Shown: positions 1-5,716 of the stretch, piece by piece
Numbering within the stretch: the first letter of the stretch is position 1
Layout: each line of letters begins with the position of its first letter
Source of the DNA: Dehalococcoidia bacterium
Lineage (GTDB): Bacteria > Chloroflexota > Dehalococcoidia > GIF9 > UBA5629
Reading direction: 5' to 3'
Assembly: GCA_014384515.1 (NCBI GenBank)
Contig: JACNFS010000060.1
Coordinates: 1-6,089 of the forward strand
Length of the DNA: 6,089 nt
Made by a program: the position numbers and the translations under genes
Notes under the pieces: generated by a model
Told to the model about the DNA's origin: nothing
Database searches by the model: none
The model's input: the letters and a program-made list of their open reading frames with translations, nothing else

Positions 1-893
1 GAGAGACATTTGAGCATGCCTGGGAGGACAGGTTTATTCGGGATGCGGGCTATTCGAAAATCATCCCCGAAGCGATTTCTGGACTACTGAAGAAATACAA
101 CTTAACCATCCAGGACTTTAGCAAAGTAATTTACCCGGGCTTGTATCCCAGAGAACATGCCGCTATAGCCAAGCGACTGGGTGCTGACCCAAGCCAGATT
201 CAGGACTCAATGGTCGCCACAATGGGTGATAGCGGTTCAGCTTCACCTTTGATGATGTTGGTGGCAGCGCTTGAACAAGCCAAGCCAGGAGACAGAATCA
301 TGGTCGTCAGTTTTGGGAATGGCAGTGATGCTCTGTTCTTCAAGGTGACTGACAAAATAGGCAAGCTGAAGAGTAGGCGAGCGACCGAGAAGCACCTGGC
401 TTCCAAGAAGGAGCTTTCCAGCTACGAGAGATATCTCGCCTTCCGCAAAATTGCCCCGATGGAAACAGGACTGCGCGGTGAGGAAAGCGCTTCCACTTCG
501 ATGTCTCTCCTGTTCAGGGCTCGCAAAATGATTTTGGCCCTTTGTGGCTCGAAATGCAAGCGTTGTGGCACACCTCAATTTCCTCCTCAGAGGATATGTG
601 TCAACCCTGACTGTGGAGCCGTTGACGAAATGGAAGACTATTGCTTCTCCGACAAAAACGGTATCCTGTTCACCTATACGGGTGATAATCTGGCCGCTAG
701 TATTGACCCACCGGCAATTTACGGTATGGTAGATTTCGAGGGAGGAGGAAGAAACTGGTTCGACCTCACCGATTGTGACCTTGAGTCAGTTAAAGTCGGC
801 ATGCCTGTGGAGATGACTTTTCGCAGGAAATATCTCGATGAAGCCCGTGGCGTTCACGGTTATTTCTGGAAGGCGACGCCGATACGTGTTTAG
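1..893 (+). CDS. HMG-CoA synthase-like protein fused to DUF35 zinc ribbon/OB-fold domain, 5'-truncated
   Basis: The frame is open from base 3 to a TAG at 891-893, giving 296 visible residues; the N-terminus, which should carry the nucleophilic Cys, lies outside the window. Fragment residues about 1-120 look like the C-terminal half of the thiolase-fold HMG-CoA synthase family: an EHAWEDRFIRDAGY segment near the start, AKRLG, GDSGSASP (75-82) and a PGDRIMVVSFGNGSDA segment (95-110). Residues about 180-205 form a zinc ribbon with C185-x2-C188 and C199-x4-C204, followed by an OB-fold-like stretch to the end, the usual DUF35 arrangement. In archaea, DUF35 protein, thiolase and HMG-CoA synthase form one complex that passes acetoacetyl-CoA between enzymes; here two of these are fused and the thiolase gene follows 35 bases later. 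The FHQPN catalytic-His motif of archaeal HMG-CoA synthases appears replaced by a YPGLY segment (44-48), so canonical HMG-CoA synthesis is doubtful. Fold and fusion are well supported; the reaction is not known. Confidence 0.8.
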   Translation, partial: ETFEHAWEDRFIRDAGYSKIIPEAISGLLKKYNLTIQDFSKVIYPGLYPREHAAIAKRLGADPSQIQDSMVATMGDSGSASPLMMLVAALEQAKPGDRIMVVSFGNGSDALFFKVTDKIGKLKSRRATEKHLASKKELSSYERYLAFRKIAPMETGLRGEESASTSMSLLFRARKMILALCGSKCKRCGTPQFPPQRICVNPDCGAVDEMEDYCFSDKNGILFTYTGDNLAASIDPPAIYGMVDFEGGGRNWFDLTDCDLESVKVGMPVEMTFRRKYLDEARGVHGYFWKATPIRV

Positions 894-916
894 CAGCACG
901 AGGAATAAGTAATTAC

Positions 917-921
917 GGAGG
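917..921 (+). promoter_or_regulatory. Ribosome binding site of the thiolase gene
   Basis: GGAGG lies 7 bases before the ATG at 929. The site is in the 35-base gap after the preceding stop codon and supports translation from 929 with the N-terminus MAEGIRNK. Confidence 0.8.
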
Positions 922-928
922 AAGAAAG

Positions 929-2125
929 ATGGCAGAAGGTATAAGAAACAAGGTGGCTATCATCGGTATGGGCTGTACAAAATTTGGAGAGTTGTGGGAT
1001 AAAGGCGCTGAAGACCTGATGGTTGATGCGTTCAAGGAAGCCATTGAGGATGCTGGCATAGAGAAGAAGGATATCCAGGCGGCCTGGCTTGGCACACATT
1101 TTGAGGAGCATAGCGTTGGCAAGGGTGCTACAGCTTTATCCACGACGCTGAAGTTGCCATACATACCGGTAACTAGAGTTGAAAACTTCTGTGCCACTGG
1201 CTCAGAAGCCCTTAGAGGAGCCTGTTACGCAGTGGCCGCGGGGGCTTATGACATCGCGCTGGCTCTGGGTGTAGAGAAGCTAAAGGATACTGGATATGGC
1301 GGTCTTCCTGGGGGCGCGAGTATGATGGGAACGACAGCCAGGCTTATCGCTCCCAATATGACCGCTCCTGGGTCTTTTGCCATGATGGCTACCAGATACT
1401 TTGCTCAATATGGTCTCAGTCCTGAAGAAGGCAAGAATATGCTGGCCAAGGTGTCATCCAAGAGCCATCACAATGGTGCCTTGAACGAGAAAGCACACCT
1501 GCGCCGGGAAGTAACTGTGGAGCAGATAATGAATGCTCCCATCATTGCCTGGCCGCTGGGGCTGTTCGACTGCTGTGGAGTTAGTGACGGTTCAGCAGCA
1601 GCCATTGTGACTCGAGCTGATATGGCTAACAAGTTCAGGACCGACCCTGTCTATGTCAAGGCTCTCCAAATTGCCGTAAGTTCGGGAGAGGAACTGATGT
1701 ATAACACCTGGGATTCGGCTCATGTTGAGACTACCACGCGTGCTGCAGCTAAAGCCTATGATGAAGCAGGAATCAAGAACCCACGTGAAGAGATAAGCAT
1801 GGCTGAGGTTCATGATTGCTTCTCAATCACCGAAGCGGTAACGATGGAAGACTTGCAATTCAGCCCCAGGGGGAAGGTTAGAGAGGACATTGATGCCGGC
1901 CGTTTCAATCTAGATGGCGAGCAACCTATTCAGACTGATGGTGGGTTGAAGTGCTTCGGTCATCCTATTGGCGCCTCGGGGCTAAGGATGATGTATGAGA
2001 TGTATAAGCAGTTGCAGGGCAAATCGGGGGAGAGGCAAATAAAGAATCCGAAGTTCGCGGTGACCCACAACCTCGGTGGCTTTCCGGCTCAGAATGTTAT
2101 CAGCATGTTTATCGTAGGCCTTTAA
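929..2125 (+). CDS. SCP2-type thiolase (acetyl-CoA C-acyltransferase family)
   Basis: This 398-residue protein is full length for a thiolase without an SCP2 lipid-binding domain. It should cleave a 3-ketoacyl-CoA with CoA to acetyl- or propionyl-CoA plus a shortened acyl-CoA in the cytoplasm. The nucleophile is C88 in ENFCATGSEA. The HDCF motif at 295-298, typical of SCP2-type thiolases where classical thiolases have NEAF, is present. GHPIGASG begins at G344, giving the catalytic His H345, and the C-terminal motif is THNLGG (379-384) in place of the classical CxG loop. All residues expected for thiolysis are therefore present. This differs from the sterol-pathway aldolase Ltp2, a thiolase homologue that works as a retro-aldolase. 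The DUF35 domain encoded just upstream is a likely structural partner, as in archaeal thiolase complexes and BbsAB. A biosynthetic acetoacetyl-CoA thiolase is the main alternative, but the downstream genes favour catabolism. Confidence 0.9.
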   Translation: MAEGIRNKVAIIGMGCTKFGELWDKGAEDLMVDAFKEAIEDAGIEKKDIQAAWLGTHFEEHSVGKGATALSTTLKLPYIPVTRVENFCATGSEALRGACYAVAAGAYDIALALGVEKLKDTGYGGLPGGASMMGTTARLIAPNMTAPGSFAMMATRYFAQYGLSPEEGKNMLAKVSSKSHHNGALNEKAHLRREVTVEQIMNAPIIAWPLGLFDCCGVSDGSAAAIVTRADMANKFRTDPVYVKALQIAVSSGEELMYNTWDSAHVETTTRAAAKAYDEAGIKNPREEISMAEVHDCFSITEAVTMEDLQFSPRGKVREDIDAGRFNLDGEQPIQTDGGLKCFGHPIGASGLRMMYEMYKQLQGKSGERQIKNPKFAVTHNLGGFPAQNVISMFIVGL

Positions 2126-2142
2126 TACAAAAAATCGACTGC

Positions 2143-2149
2143 AAGGAGG
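2143..2149 (+). promoter_or_regulatory. Ribosome binding site that fixes the start of the first MaoC-like gene
   Basis: AAGGAGG ends 6 bases before the ATG at 2156. An in-frame TTG at 2150 touches this site and would leave no spacer, so ATG 2156 is the better start. Confidence 0.8.
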
Positions 2150-2155
2150 TTGGCC

Positions 2156-2644
2156 ATGGCTGAAGGTTCTTTAATTACCGAGGAGTTGCGGAAACTGATA
2201 GGTGTGTCGGGAGAGCCGATTACTTATAAGGTTGAAGAAGGGGCAATTCAAAGATATGCCGAAGCCATAGGTGATCTGAACCCTCTATACCACGATGTGG
2301 AGTATGCTAGCAAGAGCAAGCATGGTAGGCTGATTTGCCCTCCAGGGTTCAACGGCTGGCCTATCAAAGGCCAGATAGGAGCTTTGCCAGGAGGAGCTTC
2401 TGAAATGATGGGCGCCTTTGCTAAAGCTGGGGCGCCATCCCGCCTGCTTGATGGCGGCATTGAATTTGAGTTCTTCATACCAATCGGGGCTGGCGATGTA
2501 TTGATTGCCACAAGCAAAGTTGCGGACATGACTGAGCGTGAAACGAGCATGGGCAAGACTATGTTCATTACGACCGAGGCGACTTTTCAGAAACAGAATG
2601 GCGATGTGGCGCTCAGAAGTCAGGCTACACTGATTTGCTTTTGA
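2156..2644 (+). CDS. MaoC-like hot-dog protein (FAS1-like dehydratase domain), probable non-catalytic hydratase subunit
   Basis: The product has 162 residues from the ATG at 2156 (an in-frame TTG at 2150 adds two residues but overlaps the ribosome binding site). It resembles the N-terminal MaoC/FAS1-like dehydratase family of single hot-dog domains. The helix and loop IQRYAEAIGDLNPLYHD (31-47) match the hydratase-2 signature except that the catalytic His position is Tyr (Y45), with a His following at 46; D40 and N42 are kept. A PPGFNGWPI loop (62-70) lies where the second conserved loop of the family sits. The next gene encodes another MaoC-like protein with the complete motif, so the two most likely form a heteromeric 2-enoyl-CoA hydratase, as HadAB/HadBC and ChsH1-ChsH2 do. 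The protein would then mainly shape the acyl pocket. Independent activity cannot be excluded, because H46 could take over. Confidence 0.8.
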   Translation: MAEGSLITEELRKLIGVSGEPITYKVEEGAIQRYAEAIGDLNPLYHDVEYASKSKHGRLICPPGFNGWPIKGQIGALPGGASEMMGAFAKAGAPSRLLDGGIEFEFFIPIGAGDVLIATSKVADMTERETSMGKTMFITTEATFQKQNGDVALRSQATLICF

Positions 2645-2670
2645 GCTGTTTCCGCATTAAGTTTTGATTG

Positions 2671-2676
2671 AGGAGG
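2671..2676 (+). promoter_or_regulatory. Ribosome binding site of the second MaoC-like gene
   Basis: AGGAGG, continuing into GAG, lies 4 bases before the ATG at 2681 in the 36-base gap after the first MaoC-like gene. It supports the start at 2681. Confidence 0.75.
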
Positions 2677-2680
2677 AGAC

Positions 2681-3145
2681 ATGGCCAAACAACTTTGTTA
2701 TGAGGATGTTGAAGTAGGGATCGAGGTAACTCCATTAACCAAGATTGCCACAACACAAATGCTGGTTCAGTGGGCGGGTGCCTCGGGAGACCGCAATCCT
2801 TTGCATTATGACGACGATTTTGTTAAATCTCAAGGCGTAGGTGCGCCTATCGTCCATGGTGCCCTCAAACGTGCCTGGCTGGGGCAACTGGTGACAGACT
2901 GGATTGGTGAACAAGGAGAACTCAGGAAGTTATCCTGCCGATACCGCGGCATGGATTATCCTCGCAAGATGAAAACGATGGAAGAGCCTCAAGAGGGTGA
3001 AACATGGTGGTGCAAGGGCAAGGTGAGCAAGAAGTATGAGGATGGCGGTGAGCACCTTGTTGAGTGCGAGATTTGGCTGGAGAATGGAAAGGGAGAAAAG
3101 ACCACAACAGGCGCAGCCGTGGTTACCTTGCCATTGCGAAGTTAG
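2681..3145 (+). CDS. MaoC-like (R)-specific enoyl-CoA hydratase, probable catalytic subunit
   Basis: This 154-residue single hot-dog protein carries the full hydratase-2 signature, ASGDRNPLHYDDDF at 34-47, with catalytic D37 and H42 and the supporting N39. APIVHG at 55-60 matches the second conserved loop of MaoC proteins. The expected reaction is syn hydration of a trans-2-enoyl-CoA to the (R)-3-hydroxyacyl-CoA. That stereochemistry fits the MFE-2-like dehydrogenase encoded next, because the MFE-2 family oxidises (R)-3-hydroxyacyl-CoAs. At this size it has one hot-dog unit and needs a partner for a complete acyl-CoA site; the preceding gene offers one. Single-domain MaoC proteins can also homodimerise, as PhaJ does, so the pairing is inferred from adjacency and complementary motifs. 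The substrate is unknown; the next gene begins after a 123-base gap. Confidence 0.85.
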   Translation: MAKQLCYEDVEVGIEVTPLTKIATTQMLVQWAGASGDRNPLHYDDDFVKSQGVGAPIVHGALKRAWLGQLVTDWIGEQGELRKLSCRYRGMDYPRKMKTMEEPQEGETWWCKGKVSKKYEDGGEHLVECEIWLENGKGEKTTTGAAVVTLPLRS

Positions 3146-3268
3146 GGATGAGTAGGGTTGTTAGCCTGATGGGGTATTGAGGAAGCGATTTGGCCGAAGG
3201 GTAGCAACGTAATAGGCTGTTTTGCGGAATCAATTAAAAAGAAAAAGCTTTACATAGGAGGTTCAAGA
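3146..3268 (+). other. Gene-free spacer between the hydratase and dehydrogenase genes
   Basis: This 123-base spacer is longer than the 30-36 base gaps upstream. It has an A-rich tract at about 3231-3247 and a strong AGGAGGT at 3256-3262, 6 bases before the ATG at 3269. I see no convincing hairpin, T-tract or sigma70-like promoter. It may hold an internal promoter, but nothing in the sequence proves it. Confidence 0.5.
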
Positions 3269-4201
3269 ATGGCGAAGAGACTAGAAGGTAAAGTTGCGGT
3301 GGTTACTGGTGCCGGGCGTGGTATCGGCAGAGCCGAGGCATTGGCCTTGGCTGCGGAAGGAGCCAAGGTGGTCGTAAATGACCTTGGTGGGGGCGCTGAT
3401 GGGACTGGTGGAGGTACTTCTCCGGCTGACGAGGTGGTTCAAGAAATTAAGAAACTTGGTGGGGAAGCTGTTGCCAATTATGACTCTGTGGCCACTCCAG
3501 AAGGCGGGGAGAACATCATCAAAACAGCTATCGACAATTTCGGCAGGATTGATATTGTGGTCAACAATGCCGGCATCCTCAGAGATCGGATGGTGTTCAA
3601 CATGTCGGAAGAGGAGTGGGACATTATCATGAAAGTCCACCTGTATGGCCATTTCCACTGTACCAAGGCGGCTTGTGTTCACTTTAGGCAGCAAAGGAGC
3701 GGACGGATAATTAATACTTCCTCCATAGCAGGACTGGGTAACATGGGACAAGCCAATTATAGTGCTGCTAAAGAGGGAATCATTGGATTCACCAGGACAG
3801 TAGCCAGGGACATGGGTAAGTATGGCGTAACCTGTAACGCCATCCGACCTAATGCCGGGACGAGATTGACTCTGTCGCCGGAGCTTAAGGCTGCCTGGGA
3901 GAAGGCTAAAGCGCAGGGGCTACCTACCGTTGGGGGGGAGGCACTGGAAATGCTCGAAAAGGCTACGCCTGAGATGATAGCGCCCGTAGTTGTGTACCTG
4001 GCCACTGATGAGGCATCAGATATTAACGGTTACGATTTCTTCGTTGGGGGCGGTGAAATAGGCGTTTTCTCCCAGCCAGAGGTAAAGGGCCGCATCAAGA
4101 AAGAGGGGGTCTGGACGGTGGATGAGTTGATGGACATGATGCCCAAGAAGGTAACCGTGGGATTGGTAAATCCTGCGCCACCGCAGCCACCAAAAGCCTA
4201 G
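3269..4201 (+). CDS. MFE-2-like short-chain dehydrogenase, (R)-3-hydroxyacyl-CoA dehydrogenase
   Basis: This 310-residue protein should oxidise (R)-3-hydroxyacyl-CoA to 3-ketoacyl-CoA with NAD. The Rossmann motif TGAGRGIG is at 13-20, and D38 at the end of strand 2 (VNDLGG) points to NAD rather than NADP. NNAG is at 99-102, and the active site is S151, Y164 and K168 (YSAAK). From memory, several segments are close to human HSD17B4 (peroxisomal multifunctional enzyme 2): VNDLGG, VANYDSV, VVNNAGILRDR, GQANYSAAK and the PNAG segment near 194, with the catalytic residues at nearly the same numbers. A tail of about 45 residues after the fold, ending in PPQPPKA, is also in keeping with the longer members of this group. 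The hydratase and SCP2 domains of MFE-2 are absent here; separate MaoC genes upstream supply the hydratase. The strong ribosome binding site at 3256-3262 supports the start. A generic ketoreductase role is the alternative. Confidence 0.87.
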   Translation: MAKRLEGKVAVVTGAGRGIGRAEALALAAEGAKVVVNDLGGGADGTGGGTSPADEVVQEIKKLGGEAVANYDSVATPEGGENIIKTAIDNFGRIDIVVNNAGILRDRMVFNMSEEEWDIIMKVHLYGHFHCTKAACVHFRQQRSGRIINTSSIAGLGNMGQANYSAAKEGIIGFTRTVARDMGKYGVTCNAIRPNAGTRLTLSPELKAAWEKAKAQGLPTVGGEALEMLEKATPEMIAPVVVYLATDEASDINGYDFFVGGGEIGVFSQPEVKGRIKKEGVWTVDELMDMMPKKVTVGLVNPAPPQPPKA

Positions 4202-4213
4202 GCCGGTTTTTTT
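4180..4213 (+). terminator. Probable intrinsic terminator overlapping the end of the dehydrogenase gene
   Basis: ACCG (4180-4183) and GCC (4186-4188) can pair with CGGT (4204-4207) and GGC (4201-4203), giving seven pairs with a two-base bulge and a 12-base loop. Seven T bases run from 4207 to 4213. The left arm lies in the last codons of the dehydrogenase gene and the TAG is inside the structure. The stem is modest, so this may be a partial terminator between the first five genes and the acyl-CoA dehydrogenase pair. Confidence 0.4.
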
Positions 4214-4243
4214 GTGCAGGTTCTTCTGACGAAAGTAGAGACC

Positions 4244-4304
4244 AGGGCTCGCCTCCCTATCGTTCATTCCTAGACTAATAGTCTACTATAGGGGGGTGAG
4301 CCCT
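4244..4304 (+). repeat. Long intergenic inverted repeat / stem-loop with nested hairpin
   Basis: Arms 4244-4260 (AGGGCTCGCCTCCCTAT) and 4288-4304 (ATAGGGGGGTGAGCCCT) pair over 17 positions: 15 Watson-Crick pairs plus 4251-4297 and 4254-4294, which are G-U in plus-strand RNA but C-A mismatches in minus-strand RNA. The 27-base interior holds a second perfect hairpin, TAGACT (4271-4276), loop AAT, AGTCTA (4280-4285). No T-tract follows, so a simple intrinsic terminator is unlikely. It could be a repetitive extragenic palindrome, a small mobile-element remnant, an RNA processing or stability element, or a leader structure for the downstream acyl-CoA dehydrogenase genes. The pairing is read directly; the role is unknown. 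Confidence 0.7.
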
Positions 4305-4387
4305 AAATGATAGTGGGACGCGGCACTGTGGAAGGAATCAAAAGCATTGGAGTATTATGATTGTTTTGCAGGGCCGAGCCCATATCA

Positions 4388-4421
4388 AATGGGGAGTGCA
4401 AGTCATGCGTTGCTCCCCATT
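4388..4421 (+). repeat. Second intergenic stem-loop
   Basis: AATGGGGAG (4388-4396) and CTCCCCATT (4413-4421) are perfectly complementary over nine bases with a 16-base loop. The loop can form a minor GCA/TGC inner stem at 4398-4400 and 4406-4408. A short GGGC-CGA-GCCC hairpin at 4371-4381 lies just upstream. There is no T-tract after it. The structure is 73 bases before the start of the acyl-CoA dehydrogenase gene, within what would be its leader if transcription starts upstream. No known RNA family is recognised. Confidence 0.55.
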
Positions 4422-4481
4422 GCGGCTGTTCTTGTCGTGAGGAACATAGATAGTGGGCCATTGCCACAATGAAGGAAATCT

Positions 4482-4488
4482 GAGGAGG
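4482..4488 (+). promoter_or_regulatory. Ribosome binding site that fixes the start of the first acyl-CoA dehydrogenase gene
   Basis: GAGGAGG ends 6 bases before the ATG at 4495. A second, out-of-frame ATG at 4491 is only 2 bases from the site and runs into a stop after seven codons, so 4495 is the start. Confidence 0.8.
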
Positions 4489-4494
4489 CAATGA

Positions 4495-5697
4495 ATGAAT
4501 TTCGAACTCGGTGAGAAAGAGCAAGCATTGAGGGATGAGATCGGACAGTTTGCCAAAGAGGAGTTGCCTGCAGGATGGGTCGGCGCAAGCGTGCTGGATC
4601 AAGAATGTAGAGATTGGGAGATTGAGAAGTCCATAGCTAAGAAGCTTGCCCAAAAGGGGTGGCTGGTTATGAGTTGGCCAAAGGAATATGGCGGCCGAGA
4701 TGCTTCTCTTTTGGAGCAGACAGTATATGAGATGGAAATAGGCTATTGGGGGATACCAGGGGCGTTCATGGGGATAAGCGGAACGCAATGGGTGGGGCCC
4801 TGTCTCATGCTGTTTGGAACCGAGGAGCAGAAGAAGAAGTATCTGCCACTAATTGCCTCGGGTGAACCGGACGGCGTCTGGTGCACTGCTTATAGCGAGC
4901 CTAACGCAGGCTCCGATCTTGCCAATCTTCAGACTCGAGCAGTAAGGGATGGCAACGAGTATGTTATCAACGGACAGAAGGTATGGACCAGCGCCGCTCA
5001 CCGGTCAAGATGGTGTTGGCTTATGGCCAGAACGGACCCCAGTGCTCTCAAGAAACACCGGGGGCTTAGCCTGTTTATCGTGGATATGAAAAGCCCCGGA
5101 GTTACGGTGAGTCCCCTATTAAACTACTATGGTCGGCATCACTTTAATGAGGTATTCTTCGATAATGTGAGGATTCCAGCCTCCAACCTGGTTGGCGAAG
5201 AGAATAGAGGGTGGTATTTGCTGATGCAGGCGCTGGTCTTCGAGAGACGTAGTCTGGCTCCTATGACCTACGGAGGTTTCAAGAGAGTGTTGGAACAGCT
5301 AGTTCAATATGTGAAGGAGACTCAGTATGAAGGCAGACCTTTGTCCCAAAGTCCTGTGATTCGCCGCAAGTTAGCTGATATGGCTATTGAACTGGAGACA
5401 CTGAAGCTGTTTGCTTACCAATTAACCTGGAGGCTAAGCCAGGGCGACATTCCTGGCTATGAGTCATCAAGGAACAAAGTGGCTAGTGACGATTTAGTAA
5501 GGCGGATAGCTATTGCTGCAGCCGAGATTTTGGGAGCCTACTCTCAAGTGGACCCGGATTCCAAGTGGGCTAGGCTGAATGGTATTGTACAAAGCTCATA
5601 CCTGGGTTTCCCTGGCCAGGCCATTGCAGCCGGCACCGCTGAGGTGGAGAAGAGCATCATAGGTCAGTTCAAACTAGGCTTACCCAAATCATATTAG
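4495..5697 (+). CDS. Acyl-CoA dehydrogenase (FadE family), probable catalytic subunit
   Basis: This 400-residue FAD enzyme is of normal length and should oxidise an acyl-CoA to the trans-2-enoyl-CoA, passing electrons to electron-transfer flavoprotein. The N-terminal helical domain covers about 1-125. The flavin-site segment WCTAYSEPNAGSD is at 129-141, VINGQKVWTSAA at 157-168 ends in the flavin-contacting Trp region, and the C-terminal helical domain closes with GTAEVEKSIIG (380-390) and LGLPKS. The position before that GT, which is the catalytic Glu in medium- and short-chain enzymes, is Ala (A379). A Glu at E250, in VFERRSLAP, matches the alternative catalytic position used by isovaleryl- and long-chain acyl-CoA dehydrogenases and by mycobacterial ChsE4 (FadE26). 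A second dehydrogenase gene follows after 19 bases, so an alpha2beta2 enzyme is plausible. The E250 assignment is made by eye from remembered family alignments. Confidence 0.88.
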   Translation: MNFELGEKEQALRDEIGQFAKEELPAGWVGASVLDQECRDWEIEKSIAKKLAQKGWLVMSWPKEYGGRDASLLEQTVYEMEIGYWGIPGAFMGISGTQWVGPCLMLFGTEEQKKKYLPLIASGEPDGVWCTAYSEPNAGSDLANLQTRAVRDGNEYVINGQKVWTSAAHRSRWCWLMARTDPSALKKHRGLSLFIVDMKSPGVTVSPLLNYYGRHHFNEVFFDNVRIPASNLVGEENRGWYLLMQALVFERRSLAPMTYGGFKRVLEQLVQYVKETQYEGRPLSQSPVIRRKLADMAIELETLKLFAYQLTWRLSQGDIPGYESSRNKVASDDLVRRIAIAAAEILGAYSQVDPDSKWARLNGIVQSSYLGFPGQAIAAGTAEVEKSIIGQFKLGLPKSY

Positions 5698-5705
5698 AGG
5701 CTTGT

Positions 5706-5712
5706 AGGAGGT
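5706..5712 (+). promoter_or_regulatory. Ribosome binding site of the second acyl-CoA dehydrogenase gene
   Basis: AGGAGGT lies 4 bases before the ATG at 5717, in the 19-base gap after the first dehydrogenase stop. The short gap indicates co-transcription and supports this start. Confidence 0.75.
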
Positions 5713-5716
5713 TGCT

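Noticed and set aside
141..143. TTG codon as a start for the first gene
   Set aside because: The same frame is open to the left edge of the window and encodes recognisable family sequence (EHAWEDRFIRDAGY), so this is an internal Leu codon of a truncated gene.
2150..2152. TTG as the start of the first MaoC-like gene
   Set aside because: It directly touches the AAGGAGG site with no spacer, while ATG 2156 has a 6-base spacer.
3190..3218. TTGGCC and TAGGCT, 17 bases apart, as a promoter before the dehydrogenase gene
   Set aside because: The hexamers match the sigma70 consensus at only four and three positions.
3281..3751. 156-codon open frame on the minus strand
   Set aside because: It lies entirely opposite the dehydrogenase gene with its Rossmann motif and active site; no domain is visible in the reverse reading.
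4353..4358. TATTAT as a -10 promoter element for the acyl-CoA dehydrogenase pair
   Set aside because: There is no acceptable -35 hexamer at 16-18 bases upstream and no extended -10 TG, so one five-of-six match is not enough.
4357..4440. Possible 27-codon small gene in the intergenic gap
   Set aside because: It has only a weak GGAG 4 bases upstream, overlaps the second stem-loop, and its product (MIVLQGRAH...) has no recognisable feature; a leader peptide cannot be argued from one sequence.
4309..4457. Nine-base direct repeat GATAGTGGG at 4309 and 4449
   Set aside because: A single nine-base match in a gap of about 300 bases is close to chance, with no shared flanks to suggest an insertion or regulator site.
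4491..4493. ATG just before the first acyl-CoA dehydrogenase start
   Set aside because: It is out of frame, only 2 bases from the ribosome binding site, and reaches a stop after seven codons.
4303..4788. 161-codon open frame on the minus strand
   Set aside because: It crosses the intergenic hairpins and the start of the acyl-CoA dehydrogenase gene, shows no recognisable domain, and is the shadow of a confident plus-strand gene over much of its length.
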